Shown in pieces: positions 13,701 through 24,200 of a stretch of DNA of 36,309 bases (its first letter is position 1; every line of letters starts with the position of its first letter). The stretch is from Beroe ovata. Lineage: Eukaryota > Ctenophora > Nuda > Beroida > Beroidae. Below the pieces are notes generated by a model. The model was not told the DNA's origin. It ran no database searches and worked only from the letters and a program-made list of their open reading frames with translations. Location of the stretch: assembly GCA_946803715.1 (NCBI GenBank), contig CAMPET010000068.1, positions 1,641 to 37,949 of the forward strand. The letters run 5' to 3'. The position numbers and the translations under genes are program-made.

Positions 13701-14116
13701 CTTCATAGCTTATTCAGTGATTGTCTGGACTAGGGAGTCTATAATTATGACACACTGATGGTGTCAATGACAAATATAGTGATGTCTGATTATCTACAAG
13801 CTGTTGTGGCTGTGTGGTTGATTTGTAAGTCGTCGACACAAGTTTCTGAAGTTGTGACTTTAAATGACGCTTCTTTGACACCAGTCTATACTCTATATGA
13901 GCATTAGCATGGAAGGGTGACGTATCACTGACACCAGGGTATGGCGTATTATTGACGAATCGCTGACACCAGTGTTTCTCTGTCACCCATGCATGACGTA
14001 TCATTTACACTACTTACGAATGTCATATCGTTGACTTTGTGACGTATCGCCATTGTGTGTGTGTGTGTGTGTGTGTGAGTGTGTGTGTGTGAGTGTGTGN
14101 AGAGTTTGTGTGTGTG

Positions 14117-14156
<40 letters not shown>

Positions 14157-17100
14157 AGTGTGATGTATCCCTGACATTCAGCGGAATGCTCTGTTCTATT
14201 GACACCACTTCATGACATACCACTGGCTGCCATAGTAACGTTTGACAACACTCGTTGCCATAGTAACGTATGACACCACACTATAGATGCAGGCGGCTCG
14301 CATATCACGGCAGAGAAAACTCGCCCAAAACCAAAGCAGTGCAGCAAGCACTGGGAGCAATGGCGTAGATAGGTTCAAGCTAAAAGCCCGGTCCGTTGCT
14401 GTGACATCTCGTCTGTTGAAACAGAATGATCAGAAATCTGGTACGAGTCTGTGGTTGTCATGGAGATGATGTCACGTGAATTGGCAATAATCTGAGAATA
14501 TAGTTCGCGTGAAATGAATACCGAATTGAAGTTGTGAAACTAATGTTTTTAAAACTGTCGGCAAGAAAATTTCACTAGTGATTTAAAGTAATTTAAATTT
14601 CTTATGTCTTTTCAGAAAACGATCAGTACGTGTATCAAGGCGAGGACGATGATGGAAAAATCCGTGAGTATTTTTTAAAAAGTTATTTAACTTTTATTAG
14701 CCAATTAGTTCTATATTGTTTCGGTCAAATTATATATTTGAGCGTTTTTGTGCTGTGCTAAACGATGACGATATATATATACTTAGCTAGCAGAGTCTCA
14801 TGTTGATTGTTGAGCTGAACTGTATTATAGCGTTGTCTGAGATTTTGCTCTGATAGTCATTTACGATGAAACCGAAGTCTGCGTTTGAAATTGAACCGTT
14901 TCTCAATTTTGTTCTTGGTGAGTGAGCTGGTCATACTTAACAGAGTTACTGAGGAATAGTTTTTTTTTCTCTGAGAGATTAATTGATTCGATGCTTTGTT
15001 TCAGGGAAACCGCCGAGAATTAACCGAATCTTGAGCAAGGGTGAGTCTTTTCTTTTCAATCATATTTTATTTCGATTATATAATTTGAATCTGAAATTTA
15101 AATCGTCAAGCTAATATATCTGGCGCAGCTATGATCGGAAACCCATTTTTCTTCGGTTATGCAAATTTTCCACGAAAAACCCTATCGATTCCCGAATCCA
15201 GTTTTTAGAGGTTACAGAGTCGTCAGTTTGGCTGGAGCTATGTTGAATTCGAATTTCCGTCAGGAAAGTTCACAAATATTACAAGACCAGTAAAAACACG
15301 ATATTAGGGAGAAAAAGAGAGGGAGGGATTGATCGATCTATTTTTATCTGCCAGTTGAATTGTGCGTGTGATGCTTTTGCTCTGCCAAGAAAAACCTAAT
15401 CGTGGTTATTGCGAGTAACGTTTCTCGCCACTCTCATTTGTCTTTAGATCATTTTGTATGTCAGTCCCGTCAGTTCCATCCCGCCCCACCCTTTACTCCT
15501 TCATAATATCACCCAATCTCTTCTCTTATGATCATGCAGCTATGGCATAAACCACATCACTTTACCACCCGCCACACCATTCATGGTCTTTATTTAGCTC
15601 TTTTCTCTCTACAGTATAGGAAGCTTGTCACTGAACTGGGTTAATTTACAGATAACAACTATCTAACGACACCGTGCTCTATAATACTATGAGTCGTTAG
15701 TAACTGCAAAATAATGTTGGACAAGTACCTTAATAACCATGTAGGTAAATCCTGCTATCAAGATTTACCGGTTGGTAAATTCAGTTCTAACCCTGATTGT
15801 AAACAGTAAACACTCTTGTAGTAGCAAAGTTTGGTAAATTGTGTTGCTGTCCGTACTATAGATACTCTTCTATAACTTCTCTCCGTACTTTATGAAAACT
15901 GGTCATGTATGCATAACCGTACATAACTTATCGATAGAGAGTCATCATCTCCCATGTTTCATGAGAGTCATCATCTCTTGTCATCAGTCATCATCTCTTG
16001 TCATCAGTTGGACGATGCACATCATTGCTGCCATGTAGCGCACTGTATGATAGGCATATCTACAGTTTATTACCGATTATATCTCTCGTCCATATATATT
16101 GTGTCTACTCCAGCTGTCAGTTCCGAACAAACTCACCAATTATCTACTCTGCTTTACTGCGCAGTGATATATTATATGCCCATATATGGGCATTGATATA
16201 TCCTTATATGGGAAATGGGCATGGATATCTCCTTATTTTGCAACGAGAGACATCATTATCCTCAGTTTTAAACCTGCAAGTGGAGGAAACAGGTATAGAC
16301 ACACGCCCAGTACATCAAATATTCAGTATCAGATCTTATCTTATATCCAGTATCTGATCATGCCTAGTGTAATAAGACACAGATTGGCATCTCTTGACGA
16401 GCCCCGCTTGGCGCTTATCGCCCCAATGAGGATATTTCCGTCAAAAGAGGCCTATCTACAGAACTGTATGTATAATGCAGACTGTTGATTTGGGTAATAA
16501 TTTATATGGATAGGTCTTATAATATCTTGATAGCGATTATACCTTGTAGTTTATATGGTAGCTGATAATGATAAGCTAATAATGAATTTTATCGGTCTTT
16601 GGCGCTCATTTATCCATATTATAGCCCAAAATTGACCATGAATAATCGGTTTAGGATGAGCAAATGCATTTTCAGATATTGTCGAATATAGAGAGGATGC
16701 GTGCTCTTTTCATGTCAGGGATATAACTCGTGTATGTGTCTTGTTCAAATTGTCGTTTAAACTCCCATTTGTAGCAGTTACTGTGATAGCGGTTGATATC
16801 TTTTTCTATTGTTTGATTCTCTTGTTTTTATACATTGTCGCTAGGATATTATGATCTATCGTGATTGCCTGAAGCCATGGTGTCTTGACAATAAGGTCTT
16901 AGTTTTACCTGGAAGCAAGTTACCAGCTCAATTCACTTTCTCGCTTTCCGTATTCACGTCCTAAGTACTATTTCGCTAGAATTGGCCAATGGTATCAACC
17001 TTTCGTAATTCGTTCTGATTACATTTGTTCCGCTCCCTTTTATCTCCACATCCCTCTCTTTTGTTCGTGGCATGAATACGATCACTGAGACGAAGCACAC

Positions 17101-18159
17101 ACACATCTCTCCTCACATCATAATTCCAGTCACGTTTTTCTTGTCACGTGACACATACGTCATTGATCTCGCGTGTTAATAAAGTCCTCACATAGAGCTT
17201 GGTTTATGAAGGAGTATGATATGATATGGCTTGCTTTATGGAGGAGTATGTGACAGGGCTATCACTGTGCACATGAATTACCTCTCTAAACAGGGAGAGG
17301 AGAGCGTTTTCCCACTCGCTTGTGATTCTTTATTTTGCCTTGTGATTCTTTATATTCTAAGGTCTTCTCAAGACCCTGCCGTTTCTTGCACGATTTGCTG
17401 ACGATTCCCCAGCCCTCGTAGTTCCGATTCTCACTGCTGATAGTTCTGATTTTCACTGTTTCTTGTCCATCCTGACATTGATCTCTCCCCCTGCCTCAAC
17501 CACTGCTTACCCCATATTCTGATTTGGTATAATACTGATCGAGGTTAGAGAGATAGAGTGATTATTTGAAATGATACTACTCACTACTCAGTTCTGTTTC
17601 CCCATATCTCTGTCATGTGTGAGGCCACTCGTCCTGCTGTCATTAGTCTGCTGTGGACCATATGCATGTGGTTATGTGCATTTTTCCAGAAATTTCCATG
17701 ATTTTTGACGGAAGTTTTCATGATTTGAGCAATGAATTTGGTACTAGTATCGTCATTCGACAGACTAATCGGTCGTGAAACTGATATAATTGTATTGTGA
17801 CGAATGTCTGAGGATCGCTGTTAATAGAATTAACTATCGTCAAGAGCATCAGTTTCATCAGAAATATGCTTGCGCTCTTGCATCGATAGTGATACTCTTC
17901 CATTTTTGTTACTTTGAAATGTTGGCGTTCTGACTCAGTGACTTTTGCGAAAAATTGATCTTTCGATTCCCCAGATTCTTGAAATTGCTTGAATTTCTTT
18001 TCCTAGCTCCGTCCTACCTTTGGTATTATATATTCACTTAAAATTACCGTGAAACACCGGATTTTAGTGCAATCCATCATCTAACTATCGCAATAACTTC
18101 AAAGTACTCCGGTTTAACTCTATGTTCAGAAAATCCTGCTCATGCCCACCAAAATCTAT

Positions 18160-18201
<42 letters not shown>

Positions 18202-21200
18202 GGCATTTTAGTGAACGTGATTTTCATTCATAGTAATATTATGAATTCTAAAATTTAAACCCTTTACAATATTTGGGGAATATGCTGTGGGCATGAGTTT
18301 GGGAATAGACTTGGTGTCTGAAGGAGTCTGCTGATGTCTTGGATTCATTTCCTCTTTTTGACCGAATACTTCTCTTTTATGTTACAGTCCCTACAGTCGT
18401 TTGACCCAATTTAGCTATCTTGTTAACTACTCCTACCATCATCACACCCTCAAACCACGCCCACTATAACCCGTTTACCCCACTTAAGCACACCCAAGCA
18501 CACCCCAATTATGCCGTTTATCCGGGTGCGTCTCCCCCGCAAGAGTCCCGTCCCCCCTCGTCAGAACTCCCGTGGTAACCATGGCAACCACTCGCGGGGC
18601 GGAAGTGAGCGGAGCGAGGTGGGGCCGGGTGTGCCACGTGCTCTCACCCGGACACTCGCACTCAACGAGTTGGAGTCGGAGTTCATCTGGAACGAGTGTC
18701 TCCTGCAGCGAGGTGAGTGGGTTTATGAAGGAGTAGGGTGATTTTAGTTGTCTTTTTTGTAGAGGAGTAGCTATTCTTTCGATAGGAACAAGGTAATTTG
18801 TAGAGGTTATTATGAAGGAGAAGGTGTGGGGGTAATCAGGTGATCAGGGCGGGGTTGTCTGATGGAAACAGTCATGTGTAAACTGCCCGTGTTTCCATGA
18901 CAACCACAGTCCACACAGAGATAGTAGGTACTATGACAACCAACAATCAATGATTGTAGCTATCTGAAATGAAAGATGATCACTTCGTGCCCAATGCCCA
19001 TTTTTCATGATGGACGCTCTTAATCGGGAGAATCTTTCATAGAGAAATTGGTACAACCACCTCCGTACTTCCTAATTAAACTTTGAACTTATCGGTTCTA
19101 ATCAAACTCAGAACCTATCAGTGAAGTGGTATCCACATACTTCCTGCCAATTTAACCCTTCCTGAGTCCTGACTCATCAAAGTATCGGATTATGGTCATA
19201 CGTACACAAGGAGATGATGACTACTTCTTATGTACTCTTTAGGTAATCTCCTCTCGAATGCTTGTTTCCAAGGGATGAGAATCTGGAGAGAATTGTGCGT
19301 CTCGTGTTCTGAACTATGAATGGCTGTCTGTAGTCACGTGTCTCGCTTCACATAGCGTAATATATCAAATTCTCTCGAACATGTAATTGCTCGAAAAACA
19401 TAATCTCTCGTACATATCTACAGCACGAAAAAGACATAAAATATCCCAATTTCCCCGGCAAAAACTCATGCATATTGTATCTCTGAACGACGAAAATAAG
19501 ATAGAGTAGAAGCATATAATGCTCTGGTTCTCCACGCACGAAGAAATAAGTGGACTTGTTTTATGGCTTGTTCTAAACACTCACCCCCTTATCTCTCAGA
19601 GAGAGAGAGAGAGAGCAATTTAAACTTTGTAATGAGATAATGCGCTGCTTGGGCAAGCATAGCCAGGGAGGAAGAGATACGTATTTTCAATTTTGCATAC
19701 CTCGCGGTTTAAATTCTCCCCTATCTCCGGAAGTAGGATATGTATCTTCGTGATTGATTCAATCTCTATATAAGTACGGCGATTGACGTCGTGTGTGTGT
19801 GCGTGTGTGTGTGTCTGTTTGTGTGTTCACTTTTCAGAAATCGTTGTAAATATTGTGATTATTGAACTGGGTTGGGTCGATTGCTGATATTGGTTCTGCT
19901 ATCAATTAGATTCCGCTTGATCTGCATTCTGCAGAACTATCATAGCAGCAGGGATACGTTCGTCTAAATTATCTTTGATCCAGATTTTCTTGGAATTTTC
20001 TATTTGTGCTCAAAAGAACTTCAGCAATTGTTTTGCCGATAGCTGCTCCTTATTCTGTCCATTTCCTGCATTTCTGTCCTGTTCTTGCATTGACAGCTTA
20101 ATGGATCATTCACTGACTATTACGAGTCCAATGTGACACACAAATCAAGCTACTATACCACAGACTATACTAGATATACTAGGACAATTATATAAGCACA
20201 CAATTATAAACTCTTCAATTTCATAGGTTAATCCGGATAGACTATCTAAGTTCGCTTTCTGTCATGGTTCCTCGCTATTGGCGAATTCCTGTCTCTAGAT
20301 GGCGATTATTCCGCCTCAATCCCGCCTAAATTCCGTCATTAGACCGCGATGATTCCGCCTTTGTGGAGCTATGATCATAAATAGTTGTCCGTGAAACAGC
20401 AAGAGCATAATATAGAGCAGCAGTTCTAGCGTACATAATTGGGGCGATGAGGAATTACACAAATTTCTCTACGTAAGAGGGTAGGATTAGGGTACATAAT
20501 TTACACTCAGATAATTTCATATGAAAAGTGATGAGTTTAAGCTCCTTCGCAAAGTTATTTCCGGGAGGAAGAGGGCATTTCCTAGTAGAAGTCTGTATCA
20601 GAGACAGAGGGGATAACAGGAATAACCTTGCAACGGAGCAAACTCTAGTATATCTCTCTCTGTTTTGCTTGTGCTTCTTCCGTGGACAATGGCTTGGCTC
20701 CTATTGTTGCTTTGTAATATTTAGACGAAGTGCCGAATCATGGCTCGCGGTTTTCTTGGCCTGGACCATCATAATATGGCCTATCATCCCCTTGGTATGA
20801 TCACATCATTGACTGTTGACATTGAACATGGTTAGGTAATAGGTATGTGTAGATGGCCTTGTTTTAGAATAGAAAAGCGGAGTCCATATTTGCATGGTAC
20901 ACTGTTTAGGATATGCTAGTGCTTTCTAGTGATTTCATTTCGATCGCATCCTTTCTTTTCCATATCAAATATCTTTCATATGATTGACTGGATAAGGATT
21001 TCTTAGAAATCGAGGGTCAATTTCGACGAAATATTTCTGTAACAACAGCGGAATCCTACACATGTGTTTGATGAACTTTACTGACTTAATAGCTTGAAAC
21101 AAGCCTAATCGCTGAAGCCTTACAACTGAGGTCCGTGCATACATATAGTATGAAGACCATATGAAGAAGGATTGATCTAACTTAAAGACGATTCCAATTC

Positions 21201-24200
21201 CGACAGAAATCCATGACCAATGTTCTATTTCTTCCCATTTTAGTTGGACTTTTCAGAATGATATTCCCACAATACTCGCTCATGGCTACTAATTGGAATT
21301 CATAGGTACAACACTTATNACACACACACACAAAAACACCTGGAAAAGATGCTTCCTGCTTGGCCGCTCCCTAATTTCCCACACCTCTCTCTCTCTCTCT
21401 GACATCATTTCCTCTAACTCCATTTAGAACCGAAATTATTTTTAACGACCCGGAAACTGTTCCCAACTTCCTCGACTCGTTCTAGTTTATTTCTGTCATG
21501 TAAATCTGAAACATGACATATACTTACCACTGAAATACTTTATGTTCTGTTGCACATGCAGATAATTAGGCTCACGAACAGATCAAGTCTGTTCATAACT
21601 CTAACATAAATCTTATCATGGATTATCAGAGTGTAAGTGGGTCAGCTCAAAGCTATATCATCGCACAAGCGTATAGTTAGATGCCATGAACTTCATTTAT
21701 TGATGAAAAATTAATTATGTCGTATGAGAAATGTTAATTAGCACTTCCTTGTACTACAGTGGTCGAGAATGAAGTCCGTGGATTCGCAGCGGTTTAATGA
21801 AAAATTTAATGATCTCAATAAGTCAATACCCATTTTTTCTGTCAATAACATCTCTTTGGCCTATTTTGGTTCAATATCCAGTCGATTGACGCCATTTGGC
21901 AATGAACACATCCCCAAAAACATTCCCAAGAACACTTTGCTAACGGACGTAGTCGGTTGTAATTGGTCCTTGAAATATATATGATAACTCAAGTTCTTAT
22001 CTCGTCTTTTACGTCAATGATTGCAGTTGTGTGGCTTAGAAATCTCGCCACTTGATGTTTCCCCCTGAATAAATGCAATTATTGATCTCTTTTCCATTGC
22101 ATTTTCAATATTTCTGAAGCAGACAACATCATATATTACCCCCTATCAACTACTCCTTCTTAAACCTCCCTATATCACCGTCGCCAGAGTAACCATGTCA
22201 AATCTCCTCACGCGTCGCACTTCCTCGGTGCTGCTTGCGGAGCCCCCAAATCCCCGCAAGATGCAGCGCACTGCATCATCCAAGATGAAATCACTGGCAG
22301 AATCCCGGGACTCAGCAGCTCTGAGAGGAGGAGGAGGAGGAGAGGTGAGGAGGAGAAGGGCTTCTTCCTCGCTGGGGGGCAGCTCACTCCAGCTTCAGCA
22401 GGTGTCAAGATCACCCTCACCTGCCATGATGTCGCTCCATTCTATCGACAGCTCGGAACAGGTTCGTAGGTGTTATGCTCATAGATCGTAGTGGGCCAGT
22501 TTCTTGCAATTAACAGAGTTCAGGGCGCCGAATCGATTGCCGATCTGATTTCGGCCATATCTTGCTTCCCTGAGGTGCTGTCTGTCTCGTGAATTAGGAG
22601 TATTGATCGAAGGTTAAACTGGAATTTAAGTCTATTCCTCGATGAGCTAGATCAAAAATTCGTTCGGATTCGGATTCTACGTCGAAAAGTAGGCCAGGAA
22701 CACCTATTGCAAGTAATCGTACGGAGAAAAATTTTTTGACCCATCTGGTGCGTCCCATTGATTTTCGTGTTTTGCAGTTAATGCTTCCCACAGGTTTGAA
22801 ATCGTGTTTTGGGCGTGGTTTCACGGCTAGTATGGATTCAACATGATCATAAATATGATCGATACTTGTAGTCTGAGAGTAGGAGAGATGATTTGGTGAA
22901 AAATTGACGTCCTATTTACCCGTTTAGTCTTCATCAAAGAGCTTCAAAAATGGAGTATAAAAGTGTGGGCATCATCGATCACATTTTCCACCGATACTGA
23001 GATCAGAAATTTGACGAAAAGTTTTTTGTCCGGTCTTCATGTAAATACCATCGATTCCTATGTAACTTTGGACGCTGAATCGATTGCCGACCGAATTTCG
23101 GCCCTATCTTGCTTCCCTGAGGTGCTGTCTGTCTCGTGAATTAGGAGTATTAATCGAAGGTTAAACTGGAATTTTAGTCTATTTCTCGATGAGCTAGATC
23201 AAAAATTCGTTCGTATTCGGATTCTACGTCGAAAAGTAGGCCAGGAACACCTATTGCGAGTAATCGTACGGAGAAAAAAATTTTGACCCATCTGGTGCGT
23301 CCCATTGATTTTCGTGTTTTGCAGTTAATGCTTCCCACAGATTTGAAATCGTGTTTTGGGCGTGGTTTCACGGCGCCTGTTGAATCTGCGTGATCATGAA
23401 AAGTGTTGATACTTGTAGTCTGGGAGTAGGAGAGACGATTTGGTGAAAAATTGACTTCCTCAGTACCCATTTAGTCTTCGTTAAAGACCTTCAAAAATGG
23501 AGTATAAAAGTGTGGGCATCATCGATTACATTTTCCAACGATACTGAGATCAGGAATTTGACGAAAAGTTTTTTGGCCGATATTCATGTAAATACCATCG
23601 ATTCCTATGCAATTTTGGACGCTGAATCGATTGCCGATCTCATTTCGGCCCTATCTTGCTTCCCTGAGGTGCTGTCTGTCTCGTGAATTAGGAGTATTAA
23701 TCAAAGGTTGAACTGGAATTTTAGTCTATTTCTCGATGAGCTAGCTCAAAAATTCGTTCAGATTCGGATTCTACGTCGAAAAGTAGGCCAGGAACACCTA
23801 TTACGAGTAATCGTACGGAGAAAAATTTTTTGACCCATCTGGTGCGTCCCATTGATTTTCGTGTTTTGCAGTTAATGCTTCCCACAGGTTTGAAATCGTG
23901 TTTTGGGCGTGGTTTCGTGGCGCCTGTGGAATCTGCGTGATCATGAAAAGTGTTGACACTTGTAGTCTGGGAGTAGGAGAGACGACTTGGTGAGAAATTG
24001 ACTTCCTCAGTACCCATTTAGTCTTCGTTAAAGACCTTCAAAAATGGAGTATAAAAGTATGGGCATCATCGATCACATTTTCCAACGATACTGAGATCAG
24101 GAATTTGACGAAAAGTTTTTTGGCCGAAATTCGTGTAAATACCATCGATTCCTATGCAATTTTGGACGCTGAATCGATTGCCGATCACATTTCGGTCCTA

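Larger units (their letters stand above)
15041..22189 (+). other. Largest MAPKBP1 intron (7.1 kb)
   Basis: Holds the orphan exon 18511-18712 and little else recognisable. Also seen: paired CArG boxes at 16179-16211, an AC run at 18163-18200, a GA run at 19598-19615, a GT run at 19790-19815, and an N in an AC run at 21319. Open frames at 15998-16357, 20528-20800 and 21769-21984 are short, lack good splice contexts and match nothing I know. Confidence 0.6.

Noticed and set aside
14023-14223. His/Thr-rich minus-strand open frame
   Set aside because: Translation of the GT microsatellite.
15998-16357. 119-codon open frame
   Set aside because: AT-rich, no recognisable motif, no coding-like composition, located in a large intron.
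20594-20607. TGTATCAGAGACAG resembles the end of a transposase adapter
   Set aside because: One mismatch in 14 bases and the flanks do not match, so adapter contamination is not supported.
20608-20625. GGGATAACAGG resembles part of the I-SceI homing site
   Set aside because: Only about 11 bases match and no homing endonuclease or intron is nearby; chance.
20528-20800. 90-codon hydrophobic open frame
   Set aside because: No homologous motif and no convincing splice or start context; hydrophobicity follows from T-rich DNA.
21769-21984. 71-codon open frame after a possible acceptor
   Set aside because: Phase and content do not fit the MAPKBP1 chain and I recognise no family; left out for lack of support.
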